Source: Sphingomonas panacis
GTDB lineage: Bacteria > Pseudomonadota > Alphaproteobacteria > Sphingomonadales > Sphingomonadaceae
Assembly (NCBI RefSeq): GCF_001717955.1
Contig: NZ_CP014168.1
Span: forward strand, 4,309,501 to 4,373,500
Reading direction: 5' to 3'
DNA length: 64,000 nt
A program made the translations under genes and the position numbers. This document shows positions 53,621-63,180 of the stretch, piece by piece; position 1 is the first letter of the stretch, and every line of letters starts with the position of its first letter. Below the pieces are notes generated by a model. The model had not been told where the DNA came from and did no database searches. It saw nothing but the letters and a program-made list of their open reading frames with translations.

Positions 53621-54579
53621 GCGGCAGCCCTTTCGTGCATACGAACAGCGATCTTCTCGGCGGTGCGGAGCGCGGCCGAGGTCATGATATCGAGATTGCC
53701 GGCGTAGGCGGGCAGGTAATGCGCCGCACCCTCCACCTCCAGGAACACGCTGACCTTCAGACCGGTGAAGTCGGTCGCGCCGGTTGATGCCATCTCGGGG
53801 ATATGCAGCGGCTGATTGCCGCCGATCGCCTCGAACTGCACCGCCTGCTTCAGCCGATAGCCCGGAACATAGGTCTGCACCTCGGCCACCATCGCGTCGA
53901 TCGACTGGCGAATGCCGTCGCGGTCGCCGTCGTCGCACAGGCAGTAGACGGTATCGCGCATGATGAGCGGCGGCTCGGCCGGGTTGAGGATGATGATCGC
54001 CTTGCCGCGGGTCGCACCGCCGACCTGGACAATCGCCTGGCTCGTCGTCTCCGTGAACTCGTCGATATTGGCGCGGGTGCCCGGACCAGCGCTCTTCGAG
54101 GAAATCGACGCGACGATCTCGCCGTAATGCACCTTGGACACGCGATTGACCGCCGCGACGATCGGGATCGTCGCCTGCCCGCCGCAGGTCACCATGTTGA
54201 CGTTGGCCGCGTCGAGATTGGCGTCGCCGTTGACCGGCGGGATCGTATAGGGTCCGATCGCCGCCGGGGTCAGATCGATCACGCGCTTGCCGTACTGGCG
54301 CAGCAAGGCGTCGTTATGCTTGTGCGCGCCCGCCGACGTGGCGTCGAACACGATCTCGATTTCCGCGAAGCCGGGCATCCTGACGAGTCCGTCCACCCCC
54401 TCCGCTGTGATCGGAACACCCATCCGCTCGGCGCGCTTCAGCCCGTCGCTCTCCGGATCGATCCCGACGAACGCGCCCATTTCCAGCGTGTCGGACAGTC
54501 GCATGATCTTGATCATCAGATCGGTGCCGATATTGCCCGACCCGATGATGGCAACTTTGGTCTTGGCCACGATCGTCAT
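53617..54579 (-). CDS. mhpF: Acylating acetaldehyde dehydrogenase
   Basis: The 320-residue protein shows [19 protein letters not shown] (NAD site), the catalytic Cys in [17 protein letters not shown], and [20 protein letters not shown], all conserved in MhpF/BphJ/DmpF. It converts acetaldehyde, NAD+ and CoA to acetyl-CoA. It overlaps both neighbours by 4 bp. Confidence 0.96.
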   Translation of the reverse strand: MTIVAKTKVAIIGSGNIGTDLMIKIMRLSDTLEMGAFVGIDPESDGLKRAERMGVPITAEGVDGLVRMPGFAEIEIVFDATSAGAHKHNDALLRQYGKRVIDLTPAAIGPYTIPPVNGDANLDAANVNMVTCGGQATIPIVAAVNRVSKVHYGEIVASISSKSAGPGTRANIDEFTETTSQAIVQVGGATRGKAIIILNPAEPPLIMRDTVYCLCDDGDRDGIRQSIDAMVAEVQTYVPGYRLKQAVQFEAIGGNQPLHIPEMASTGATDFTGLKVSVFLEVEGAAHYLPAYAGNLDIMTSAALRTAEKIAVRMHERAAA

Positions 54580-55361
54580 CCCTTCGCATATGTGAATTGG
54601 ACCGCGCCGATCCCGGCGACGGTCGCGTGAACGGTATTGCCTGGTTGGAGCGCAACCATCGGCCCCAGCGCTCCAGCGAGCAGGATATCACCCGCCTTCA
54701 GCGGTTCGCCCCGCGTCGCGAGCGTCCGCGCCAGCCACGCAGCGGCGTTCAAGGGGTTACCCAGCGCGGCCGCGCCGATCCCGGTCGATACCGTCGCGCC
54801 GTCGATCTCCATCGCCATCGCCGCGCCCTCCAGATCGAGGCCGTCGAGCGGCTTGCCCTCCCTGGCAAGCACGAAGAACGCCGACGAACCGTTATCCGCG
54901 ACGGTGTCCGCGAAGGTGATCTTCCAGTCGGCGATCCGGCTATCGACGATCTCGATCGCGGCATGGACGCTGCCGACGGCTGCGGCCACCTGCTCGGGCG
55001 TGGTCGCCGGGTCGGGCAGGTCGGCGCCGAGCACGAAAGCGATCTCCGCCTCCGCCTTGGGCTGAAGCGCACGGGCCGGATCGAGATTGCCTCCGTCAGC
55101 AATCTCCATATCGGCGAACAGCACGCCGAAATCGGGCTGATCCACGCCTAATTGCGTTTGCACCGCCTTAGCGGTCAGCCCCGCCTTGCGCCCGACGATC
55201 CGGCGCCCCTGCGCTTCCCAGAAACGTGTGTTGATCGTCTGCACCGCATAGGCGCCGTCCGCATCCACCGGGTCCAGTCCGTCGCGCAACGGCGGCACCG
55301 CTCCGGACGTATAGGCGTGGCGCAGGCGCGTCGCGAGTTGGTCATAATCTGCGTGTTTCAT
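54576..55361 (-). CDS. mhpD: 2-oxopent-4-enoate (2-hydroxypentadienoate) hydratase
   Basis: The 261-residue protein has the MhpD/BphH fold marks: [48 protein letters not shown] and [22 protein letters not shown] with the metal-binding acidic residues. It hydrates 2-oxopent-4-enoate to 4-hydroxy-2-oxovalerate. A GGGAGAG site precedes the ATG. First gene of a three-gene operon; the divergent IclR gene is its probable regulator. Confidence 0.94.
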   Translation of the reverse strand: MKHADYDQLATRLRHAYTSGAVPPLRDGLDPVDADGAYAVQTINTRFWEAQGRRIVGRKAGLTAKAVQTQLGVDQPDFGVLFADMEIADGGNLDPARALQPKAEAEIAFVLGADLPDPATTPEQVAAAVGSVHAAIEIVDSRIADWKITFADTVADNGSSAFFVLAREGKPLDGLDLEGAAMAMEIDGATVSTGIGAAALGNPLNAAAWLARTLATRGEPLKAGDILLAGALGPMVALQPGNTVHATVAGIGAVQFTYAKG

Positions 55362-55438
55362 GCATTCTCTCCCGCCGCCTTGGGTAAAAAAAAAGCCCGT
55401 CTTGGCACCAGACCCGCCATCGTCTAAAATCTCACCTG

Positions 55439-56203
55439 ATGAGAAAAGGCGCTCCCCGCATTCACGCCACCGAGCGCACGCTCGCCATGCTCGACGCCGT
55501 CATTGCCGACGATGGACGGTCCAGTATCGCAGCCCTCGCCCGCGCTTTGGAGGTTCCGGTCGCCACGGCGCATCGTCAGGTCGCAACGCTGGCGGCGGAG
55601 GGGTATCTGACGGTCTGCGCGCGCCGGTATCTGCCCGGGCCGCGGTTGCTCGCGCTGTTGCACACAGTGGACGAGAAACAGGTTCTCGCCGTCGTCGCGG
55701 CCCCGTTCCTCAATGCGCTCGCCGCCAGTCTGCAAACCGTCGTGCAGCTCGGCACGTTCGAGCACGACATGGTGACATATCGCCTGAAAGCGGGCTCGGG
55801 AGCGTCCGCGCTGTTCACGCAGGTTGGCATGCAACTGGAAGCCTATTGCTCCGGCATGGGGAAGGTCCTGCTCGCCTATCTGCCCGACAGCGTCCGCAAC
55901 GGCTATCTCGCCACCGGCCCGTTTCCCGCGCTGACGCCGAACACGATCACCGATCCAGCCGCGCTACGTACAGTGCTTCAGCAGGTCAATGCCAATGGTC
56001 ACGCGTTCGACCGGGGTGAGATCCTGACGGGATTGAACTGCGCCGCCGTCCCGGTGCGACGCCCGAGCGCGGAAGTCGTCGCCGCACTCTCCGCCACCTT
56101 CACCAGCGAGCGCCGCGCCGAAGAAGCCCTGCCGCAGTTGCGCGATACCGCCCGCGTGATCGAGCGCGCCGCTTTCGGTCGATGTGACCAGTCCGAAGCC
56201 TGA
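55439..56203 (+). CDS. IclR-family regulator of the meta-cleavage operon
   Basis: The 254-residue protein has an N-terminal helix-turn-helix (SSIAALARALEVPVATAHRQVATLAAEGYL) and an IclR ligand domain (MQLEAYCSGMGKVLLAYLPD, GHAFDRGEILTGLNCAAVPV). It is divergent from the hydratase operon across 77 bp, as MhpR is in mhp loci. No inverted repeat clear enough to call an operator was seen in that gap. Confidence 0.9.
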   Translation: MRKGAPRIHATERTLAMLDAVIADDGRSSIAALARALEVPVATAHRQVATLAAEGYLTVCARRYLPGPRLLALLHTVDEKQVLAVVAAPFLNALAASLQTVVQLGTFEHDMVTYRLKAGSGASALFTQVGMQLEAYCSGMGKVLLAYLPDSVRNGYLATGPFPALTPNTITDPAALRTVLQQVNANGHAFDRGEILTGLNCAAVPVRRPSAEVVAALSATFTSERRAEEALPQLRDTARVIERAAFGRCDQSEA

Positions 56204-56405
56204 CGGAACCGGGCTGCGACTGGCGCGCGAGGCAGCGAGAGATGACGATATCGCGGCGGCATTGCGCCGCCTGCAATCCGGTGCGCAGATCGAAATGGTC
56301 GCTTCGCCATCCTGGCCGCCCGTCCTTCCGCTGATGGACGGCAGCCGGGCCGAACAGGACTTCGGCTTCACCGCTACGGTCGCGCGCCAAGCCTTACCGC
56401 CACGA

Positions 56406-57740
56406 TCAGGTCCAGCCCGCCGAACGCGCGGCGGTGATGCCGAAGGTCATGGCGAGCGCCAATCCGCCCGCATAGCCGGTCCCAAACGCGCCCGCCGCAT
56501 CGCTTCCCGCCGCGAAAAGGCCCGGCACGCGCACGCCATCAGCCCGCAAGACATGTGCACCGGTATCGATCGTCAGGCCGCCATATGTGAATGTGATCGC
56601 CGGATGGACGACGAGCGCGTAGAATGGCGCGCGATCGAGCGGTTCGCATTCCTCCATGCGCGGCGGATCGAGGGTTTCCCAGCCGGTGCGCGTCGCTTCG
56701 TTGAAAGCGCGGATGGTGCGGATCGACTGTTCTCCATCGAAGCCTCGTTCGTCGGCGAAACGCGCCACCGTCTCCAGATCGGGCGCAACCACGCCCTTGC
56801 CGCCAAAACGCAGCGCGGTTTCCATCCTGTCCTCGGCGGTAGTGGACGCCACCACGGCCTGGGTGGCGTATGCGGCATGGACACGCGCGTCCCAGAAGCA
56901 CAACGCGCGCGCATGCGGCTGCCGCAACGTGTGATTGGTGCTGGCATGATCGCCGAACGTCTCGTCGCAGAACCGTTTTCCCGCCTCGTTGAGCAGCAGA
57001 GCATGGTCGCTGTGATATTGCGCCAGCATCACGTTCAACCGCTCCTCGCCCCAATCGGGAGATTCGCTGACGAGATGGCCGTAGAAGCCGGGGTTCGCCC
57101 CTCGCACCTCGCCTCCGGCCGCCTCGCCCAGCCTAAGCCCGGCACCGTCGCTGGCCGGGTTCGCGCGCAGGCGCATGTCCGCCGCATTTGGATGGATGAA
57201 CTTCGCACGAAGCTCGGGTGACGCCTGATAGCCGCCGGTCGCGAGGATGGTGGCGCTGGCCCGAACCAGGACATCGCCGTCGGGATGGCTGGTCCGGGCA
57301 CCCACCACGGCACCGCTCTCGTCGCGAACCAGCGCGGTCGTCGCGGTGTCTGGGATGACATAGCCGCCGGCGGCCTCGACCAACGCCGCACAACCGCGCA
57401 GATGCGCAACGATATCGATCTGATACCCGTAGCCGTTCAGAACGTTCATGCGCGGCCCGATGGCGATCCCGCGCGCTCGAAGCCACCGCATCGCATCTGG
57501 ATAGGTATCGAAGATCACGCGACCGAGCGCCGGGTCGCCGCCGCCGTACAAGGCCATCGTTGCCGGAGCGGTCGCCGTCCAAAGAACGCCAGCGGACAGA
57601 AAGGCCGATCCGCCCATGGCAGGCGCACGCTCGACGACGATGACCTTCGCGCCGCGCTCGGCGGCCCAGCCGGCCGCCGAGAGTCCGGCCATGCCGGCGC
57701 CAACGACCAGCAAGTCGCATTCTATGGCGACATCGCTCAT
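56406..57740 (-). CDS. Second KstD/fumarate-reductase-like flavoprotein
   Basis: The 444-residue protein has CDLLVVGAGMAGLSAAGWAAERGAKVIVVE, GGSAFLSAGVLWT and a C-terminal TYGGLTIDTGAHV and VPGLFAAGSDAAGAFGTGYAGGLALAM. It belongs to the same family as the flavoprotein at 40066 but is clearly diverged from it. Expected reactions are C=C dehydrogenation or reduction near a carbonyl. Convergent with the IclR gene. Confidence 0.85.
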   Translation of the reverse strand: MSDVAIECDLLVVGAGMAGLSAAGWAAERGAKVIVVERAPAMGGSAFLSAGVLWTATAPATMALYGGGDPALGRVIFDTYPDAMRWLRARGIAIGPRMNVLNGYGYQIDIVAHLRGCAALVEAAGGYVIPDTATTALVRDESGAVVGARTSHPDGDVLVRASATILATGGYQASPELRAKFIHPNAADMRLRANPASDGAGLRLGEAAGGEVRGANPGFYGHLVSESPDWGEERLNVMLAQYHSDHALLLNEAGKRFCDETFGDHASTNHTLRQPHARALCFWDARVHAAYATQAVVASTTAEDRMETALRFGGKGVVAPDLETVARFADERGFDGEQSIRTIRAFNEATRTGWETLDPPRMEECEPLDRAPFYALVVHPAITFTYGGLTIDTGAHVLRADGVRVPGLFAAGSDAAGAFGTGYAGGLALAMTFGITAARSAGWT

Positions 57741-57903
57741 GACGAAGGCGCGCTCAGAGGCACCTGACTTCCGACCCGACGACGTCCCGCATCATCTTCG
57801 CACCGCACGTTCCGCGACCGTGAGCCGACCGGTCAGGCCATCGACGAGCGGCGGAAACACGTTCGCGCATCCACACTCACGATCGCACAGGCGTTAGACG
57901 CGA

Positions 57904-58011
57904 TTACCTGAGGCAGAAGACGACGATGACGCAAAGCAACGAAGCGATCGCCGCGGTGATGCTGAGATCGAGAAACGAACACTCGATCATGCGATGGTCG
58001 CCGTTATACAT
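57904..58011 (-). CDS. Possible 35-residue membrane peptide
   Basis: An ATG at 58011, with a good GGAGAGG ribosome site, opens a 35-residue frame (MYNGDHRMIECSF, then one membrane helix ITAAIASLLCVIVVFCL). It sits alone in the 450-bp gap 57741-58190, which holds no other gene. It may be a small membrane protein or a chance frame. Confidence 0.35.
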   Translation of the reverse strand: MYNGDHRMIECSFLDLSITAAIASLLCVIVVFCLR

Positions 58012-58190
58012 CCGATCCTCTCCGTCGCGGCTATCCCTTACCAGCATCGCTGGCGGGACGGTCTCGCATCGCCTAGATTGGCGGTATCCTGCCAAGCAGA
58101 GTTTACCCGGACAGAGCGCTTGTCAACTGCCCAGCCTCGCGGTTGCGACATTTGACGCCCATGTGATATTCGCTTGTGCGGGTGGCGCGG

Positions 58191-59369
58191 TCAGGAACGT
58201 TCCACGACCATCGCAATGCCCTGCCCGCCGCCAATACACATCGTGACTAGCGCATATCGGCCCTCAATCCGCGCCAGTTCGTACAGGGCCTTGACCGTCA
58301 GGATCACGCCCGTCGCACCGACCGGATGGCCGAGTGAGATGCCCGACCCGTTGGGATTGACCTTCGCCGGATCAAAGCCGAGCAATTGCGAAACCGCGCA
58401 CGCCTGCGCGGCGAACGCCTCGTTCGATTCGATCACGTCGATCTGGTCGAGCGTCAGCCCCGCGCGCTGGAGCGCGATCGGGACCGCTTCGACAGGCCCC
58501 AGCCCCATATGGGAGGGTGCGACACCCGCGTGGCCCCAACTCACGATCCGGCCGAGCGGGGTCAGGCCGCGCTGCGTCAGCGCCTCAGCGGAGCAGAGGA
58601 CGACCGCGCCAGCGCCGTCGTTTATTCCGGATGCGTTTCCTGCGGTGACGGTTCCGTCCTGCTGGAACGCCGGACGGAGCGCCGCCATCGCCGCCACGTC
58701 ATTCTCGGCGCGAACATGTTCATCGCGGGCAAACTCGCGCGTCTTTCGTCCGTCCTTCACCGTCACCGGAAGGATCTGGCTCTTGAACCGCCCCTCCGCC
58801 TCGGCCTGCGCGGCCCGGCGATGGCTTTCCGCTGCGAGCGCATCCTGCCGTTCACGCGTGATATGATGATCGCGCGCCACGTTCTCGGCGGTGATCCCCA
58901 TGTGATAGCCGTCGATCGGGTCGCTCAACGTCGTGACCAGCGCATCGACCATCGCCGCATCACCCATCTTGCGGCCAAAGCGCAACGCGGCGACATGGTG
59001 CGGCGCGCGGCTCATCACTTCCGCGCCCGCTGCTATGGCGATATCGACCTCGCCGAGCGCGACCGCGCGCGCCGCCGACACAATCGCCTCCACGCCCGAG
59101 CCGCACAACCGGTTGAGCGTCAATGCGGGTGTGCGCGCCGGGATGCCTGCTTTCAGCGCAGCGACGCGGGACAGATAGGCGTCCTGCGGCACGGTCTGGA
59201 TCACCTGCCCTACCACGACATGTCCAACATCGTCGGGGCCCAGGCCGGCCCGACGCACCGCTTCGGCGATCACCAACGCGCCCAGGTCGGCCGGGGCATG
59301 ATCCTTCAGACTGCCACCGAAGTCGCCGATCGCGGTGCGAACACCCGAGACTATATAGACAGGATTCAT
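58191..59369 (-). CDS. Acetyl-CoA acyltransferase (thiolase)
   Basis: The 392-residue protein has a full thiolase set: nucleophilic Cys89 in [11 protein letters not shown], the His motif [14 protein letters not shown] and the second Cys in TMCIGGGQG, as well as [11 protein letters not shown]. It carries out the last beta-oxidation step, releasing acetyl-CoA or another acyl-CoA. It follows the etf operon on the same strand. Confidence 0.96.
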   Translation of the reverse strand: MNPVYIVSGVRTAIGDFGGSLKDHAPADLGALVIAEAVRRAGLGPDDVGHVVVGQVIQTVPQDAYLSRVAALKAGIPARTPALTLNRLCGSGVEAIVSAARAVALGEVDIAIAAGAEVMSRAPHHVAALRFGRKMGDAAMVDALVTTLSDPIDGYHMGITAENVARDHHITRERQDALAAESHRRAAQAEAEGRFKSQILPVTVKDGRKTREFARDEHVRAENDVAAMAALRPAFQQDGTVTAGNASGINDGAGAVVLCSAEALTQRGLTPLGRIVSWGHAGVAPSHMGLGPVEAVPIALQRAGLTLDQIDVIESNEAFAAQACAVSQLLGFDPAKVNPNGSGISLGHPVGATGVILTVKALYELARIEGRYALVTMCIGGGQGIAMVVERS

Positions 59370-59442
59370 CTTCCACTTTCGCTTCGAGATGGGGAGCGGG
59401 AAATCCGTTCCGAACGATGATCGCGGCCAGGATGCCGGTCGC

Positions 59443-60372
59443 TCACAACTTCGACGTCAATTCAGGCACGACCTTGAACAGGTCGCCGACCAGGCCGATA
59501 TCCGCGATCTGGAAAATCGGCGCATCCTCATCCTTGTTGATCGCGATGATCGTCTTCGAGTCCTTCATGCCGGCGAGATGCTGGATCGCACCCGAGATGC
59601 CGACCGCGATGTACACTTCGGGGGCGACGATCTTGCCGGTCTGGCCGACCTGATAGTCGTTGGGAACGTAGCCCGCATCGACCGCCGCGCGGCTTGCGCC
59701 GACGCCCGCGCCAAGCTTGTCGGCCAGTGGATTGATCACCTCGGTGAATTTCTCCGACGAGCCGAGCGCGCGCCCCCCCGACACGATGATCTTCGCGCTG
59801 GTCAGTTCCGGTCGCGTCGATTGGGCGATTTCCTGACTCTCGAACGCCGCGAGGCCCATGTCGCCGGTAGAGGGAACGAGTTCGATCACGGCCGATCCGC
59901 CTTGGGCCCCCGCTTTTTCGAACGCGGTCCCGCGCACCGTCAGCACTCTTTTCGCATCGCTGGTCTGCACCGTGGCGATCGCATTGCCGGCGTAGATCGG
60001 GCGCGTGAATGTGTCCGGCCCTTCTACCGACAGGATATCGCTGATCTGCATCACGTCGAGCAGTGCCGCGACGCGCGGCGCTACCGCCTTCGCGGTGGTG
60101 GTGGCCGGTGCGACGAAGGCGTCGTGATCGCCCATCAGTTCCACCACCAACGGCGCGACGTTCTCGGCCAATTGATGTGCATAGGCCGCGTCATCGCCGA
60201 CATGGACCTTCGCTACGCCAGCGATCCTGGCGGCGGCTTCCGCGACCGCGCCGACATCCTGGCCGGCGACCAGCAGATGCACTTCGCCCAGCTTCGACGC
60301 TGCAGTGACCGCAGCCAGCGTGGCGTCCTTGACGGCCGAACCGTCGTGCTCAACCCAAACGAGAGTCTTCAT
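59443..60372 (-). CDS. etfA: Electron transfer flavoprotein alpha subunit
   Basis: The 309-residue protein begins [16 protein letters not shown] and has the C-terminal FAD domain [19 protein letters not shown] and [28 protein letters not shown], diagnostic of EtfA. It accepts electrons from acyl-CoA dehydrogenases. It lies 26 bp downstream of etfB. Confidence 0.97.
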   Translation of the reverse strand: MKTLVWVEHDGSAVKDATLAAVTAASKLGEVHLLVAGQDVGAVAEAAARIAGVAKVHVGDDAAYAHQLAENVAPLVVELMGDHDAFVAPATTTAKAVAPRVAALLDVMQISDILSVEGPDTFTRPIYAGNAIATVQTSDAKRVLTVRGTAFEKAGAQGGSAVIELVPSTGDMGLAAFESQEIAQSTRPELTSAKIIVSGGRALGSSEKFTEVINPLADKLGAGVGASRAAVDAGYVPNDYQVGQTGKIVAPEVYIAVGISGAIQHLAGMKDSKTIIAINKDEDAPIFQIADIGLVGDLFKVVPELTSKL

Positions 60373-60398
60373 GGCAATATGTCTTCTCTGCGCCCGGG

Positions 60399-61148
60399 CT
60401 ACTTCGCGACGCCAAGCGCCTTGAGCTTCGCGACAAGTTCATCGACGTCCGCGACCTTCACGCCGGCGGTGCGCTGCGGCGGCTCGACCACCTTCAACGT
60501 GGTCAAGCGCGGCGACACAGTCACGCCGTAATCGGCCGGCGTCTTGTTCACGAGCGGCTTCGATTTCGCTTTCATGATGTTGGGGAGCGAGGCGTAGCGC
60601 GGCTCGTTGAGGCGCAAATCGGTGGTGATGATCGCCGGCAGCTTGTAGTTGCCCGTCTCCAGACCACCATCGACCTCCCGTGTGACCTTCGCGCCGTCGA
60701 CCGACAGTTCCAGCTTCGACGCGAAAGTCGCCTGCCCCCAGCCCAGCAGGCCCGCCAGCATCTGGCCGGTCTGGTTGTTGTCGTCGTCGATCGCCTGCTT
60801 GCCCAGGATCACGAGGCTCGGCTGCTCCTCCTCGACGATCCTCGCCAGCAACTTGGCGACTCCCAGCGGCTCCACCTTGCCCTCGGCAGTGACGAGAATC
60901 GCACGGTCGGCGCCCATCGCGAGCGCGGTGCGAAGCGTCTCCTGCGCCTTCGACTCGCCGATCGAGACGACGACGATCTCGGTAACCGCGCCCTTTTCCT
61001 TCAGGCGGATCGCTTCCTCTACCGCGATTTCGTCGAACGGGTTCATGCTCATCTTGACGTTCGCAAGATCGACGCCCGAGCCGTCCGCTTTCACGCGGGG
61101 CTTCACATTATAATCAAGCACGCGCTTGACCGGCACCAAGACTTTCAT
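60399..61148 (-). CDS. etfB: Electron transfer flavoprotein beta subunit
   Basis: From ATG 61148 the 249-residue protein shows [37 protein letters not shown] and [22 protein letters not shown], the AMP-binding signature of EtfB. A dedicated EtfAB pair in the island is consistent with at least four acyl-CoA dehydrogenases nearby. Confidence 0.97.
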   Translation of the reverse strand: MKVLVPVKRVLDYNVKPRVKADGSGVDLANVKMSMNPFDEIAVEEAIRLKEKGAVTEIVVVSIGESKAQETLRTALAMGADRAILVTAEGKVEPLGVAKLLARIVEEEQPSLVILGKQAIDDDNNQTGQMLAGLLGWGQATFASKLELSVDGAKVTREVDGGLETGNYKLPAIITTDLRLNEPRYASLPNIMKAKSKPLVNKTPADYGVTVSPRLTTLKVVEPPQRTAGVKVADVDELVAKLKALGVAK

Positions 61149-61281
61149 TCCGGCAACCACTTTGTTTCCGTGATGGTTTATCACGACGTTTTACATCATT
61201 CCGCTTTTCCGAGACCGGGCGAACTGCGTCAATAGCGCGCGCACGTTCACCGCATATGTGACGAAGACGTTTGCAACGGCA

Positions 61282-62040
61282 TCACTGGGCGCCCCCGTCG
61301 ATCGCCAGGATCACCCCAGACGTATAGGCCGACCGCGGCGACGCCAGAAACGCCACAGCATCGGCAATCTCATCGGGTTCGGCAAAGCGCCCGAACGGCA
61401 TCGTGGCCGCCAGTTCGCGCCAGCGATCCGCATCGCCCAACTCGGCGCCCGCGCGCGCCTTGAGCATGAGCGCAAGCCGCTCCGTCAGGACGGGACCCGG
61501 ATTGATCCCGACGACCCGGACGCCATCGCGATGCGCGCCCCGCGCGAGCGCACGGGTGAAGCCCATCAAAGCCGCATTGCCGGAAGAGCCGGCGATATAC
61601 TCGGGAGGAAAACGCTCCCCGGCAACGCCAATCACGTTCACAACCACCCCCGAGCGCTCGCACAGGCTGGGATAGAGCGACTGCGTGAGGGCGATATAGC
61701 CAAACACCTTCAAATCCCAAGCCGCGCGCCACCGCGCCATCGTCAGATCGGTCAACGCCCCCGGCGGGATCGCGCCCGCATTGTTGACAAGGATATCAAG
61801 GGGGCCGCATTGCTCCACGATCCGCCGAACGTCCCGCTCATCGGTCATGTCACCGGCAAGTGTCGTAACCGTCGCCCCGCTTTTGCGGATCGACCCGGCT
61901 GCCTGATCCAATGCATCCTGGTCGCGCGCGGCGATGACGACGTCGCAGCCCTCTCTCGCCATGACGACCGCAACCGCCAAACCGATCCCCTTGGACCCTC
62001 CGGTGACGAGCACCCGCTTGCCGGCAAGCTGCAGATCCAT
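61282..62040 (-). CDS. SDR-family protein with atypical active site
   Basis: From ATG 62040 the 252-residue protein keeps the nucleotide motif TGGSKGIGLAV, NNAGAIP and the C-terminal YTSGVILAIDGG. However, the catalytic Ser position reads NVIGVAGE and the Tyr motif reads YIAGSSGN, so the usual YxxxK lysine is absent. A diverged SDR subgroup with GNAAL after the Tyr shares this. It may bind cofactor without classical catalysis or use other residues. Shares a divergent promoter region, with site D, with the next SDR. Confidence 0.82.
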   Translation of the reverse strand: MDLQLAGKRVLVTGGSKGIGLAVAVVMAREGCDVVIAARDQDALDQAAGSIRKSGATVTTLAGDMTDERDVRRIVEQCGPLDILVNNAGAIPPGALTDLTMARWRAAWDLKVFGYIALTQSLYPSLCERSGVVVNVIGVAGERFPPEYIAGSSGNAALMGFTRALARGAHRDGVRVVGINPGPVLTERLALMLKARAGAELGDADRWRELAATMPFGRFAEPDEIADAVAFLASPRSAYTSGVILAIDGGAQ

Positions 62041-62128
62041 ATCCGCTCTCCCTATACGATCGATATCGCGACCCGGCCGCGCACCGCGCGACGCCGCATA
62101 TCCAGAACCTGTCGCAGCCATTGTCGAT

Positions 62129-62146
62129 TTAGTACAAACGATCTAA
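62129..62146. promoter_or_regulatory. Operator-like 18-bp palindrome, site D
   Basis: TTAGTACAAACGATCTAA has perfect TTAG/CTAA arms and lies in the divergent gap between two SDR genes, 34 bp upstream of the rightward start and 89 bp upstream of the leftward start. It matches sites A, B and C at the invariant positions. Confidence 0.55.
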
Positions 62147-62179
62147 CTCCGCAATTCGATATCAGCGTCAGGAGAGGGT

Positions 62180-62989
62180 ATGAAACTCGAAGGAAAAGTG
62201 GCGATCGTCACCGGGACCAGTCCCAATATCGGCGGTGGCATCGTCGAGGCGCTCGCCGGCGCGGGCGCGGCGATCGTCGCTGTGGACGCGCGCGAGCAGA
62301 ATGCGCAAAGCTGTGCCGCCGCAATCGTAGCCGCCGGCGGCCGCGCTATCGGCATCGCCTGCGACGTCACCGACGAAGACGACGTATCGGCTGCGGTCGA
62401 TCAGGCGATAGCGGCGTTCGGGCGGATCGATATTCTCGTCAACAATGCCGCCATCTTCAATCAGAAGAACATTGCGACGATGCCGCTGGCCGAATGGCGC
62501 CTCGTCAACGGCGTGATCCTCGACGGAACGTTTCTGTTCACCAAATATGCCACCGCGAAGATGGTGCCACAGGGTAGCGGCGTCGTGATCAACATCGTTT
62601 CGACCGCAGGGCACCAGGGGCAACCCGGCAACATCGCCTATACCACCGCCAAAGCCGGGATTCTCAACTTCACCCGCTCGGCGGCAATGGAATATGCCCG
62701 GCATGACATCCGGGTGGTCAGCCTGACACCCACTGCCACCGGCCTCGACGAGATGGCCGAGCGGGCGCGGCGCTGGAACCTCGATCTTGGCCCGGTGCCC
62801 GATTATTCCGCGATAACGGCGCAATTCGCGCGCCGCATACCAATGCAGAAACTGCCCAATCCGAGCGACTACGGCGCGGCGGCCGTGTTCCTCGCCTCGG
62901 ACGACGCGGCGATGATCACTGGCGTGGACTTGCGGGTCGATGGCGGCGCCGTGGCGCGCTACTGGGCCTGGGAACCATCGGACGGCTGA
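62180..62989 (+). CDS. Short-chain dehydrogenase/reductase
   Basis: The 269-residue SDR has VTGTSPNIGGGIVEALA, NNAAIFNQ, Ser in VINIVSTAGHQG and YTTAK, so it should be catalytically competent. The C-terminal ITGVDLRVDGGAVARYW is standard. A GGAGAGGGT site precedes the ATG. Substrate unknown; probably a hydroxy intermediate of the island. Confidence 0.88.
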   Translation: MKLEGKVAIVTGTSPNIGGGIVEALAGAGAAIVAVDAREQNAQSCAAAIVAAGGRAIGIACDVTDEDDVSAAVDQAIAAFGRIDILVNNAAIFNQKNIATMPLAEWRLVNGVILDGTFLFTKYATAKMVPQGSGVVINIVSTAGHQGQPGNIAYTTAKAGILNFTRSAAMEYARHDIRVVSLTPTATGLDEMAERARRWNLDLGPVPDYSAITAQFARRIPMQKLPNPSDYGAAAVFLASDDAAMITGVDLRVDGGAVARYWAWEPSDG

Positions 62990-63114
62990 TTGTCCACCGA
63001 TGCCGCGATCTTCACCCCTGCCGCTCGCGCGGCCGGCATGAAGATCGTGGCATCGGCCTCTCAAACGCAGGGAACGTGCGAAACCGCGCCGCCGCCATGC
63101 GTCCGGCAAAACGA

Positions 63115-63148
63115 AGCGCCCTCTGCATCCGCCGATGCAGAGGGCGCT
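63115..63148 (-). terminator. Rho-independent terminator of the TonB receptor gene
   Basis: A perfect 15-bp stem (63115-63129 with 63134-63148) with a 4-base loop lies 33 bp beyond the receptor stop on the - strand and is followed there by TTCGTTTT. It also separates the receptor from the convergent SDR gene. Confidence 0.8.
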
Positions 63149-63180
63149 CCAGGTTTGCTCTCAGCAGATTGGGGGTGTCG

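Noticed and set aside
55386..55394. A9 tract (T9 on the - strand) in the leader of the hydratase operon, considered as an attenuator
   Set aside because: The only upstream hairpin has a 4-bp stem and is separated from the T-run by four bases, too weak to claim an attenuator.
61180..61200. Possible fifth copy of the 18-bp motif upstream of etfB (ATCACGACGTTTTAC)
   Set aside because: The centre is three bases instead of four, so the invariant C and G do not align with the other sites.
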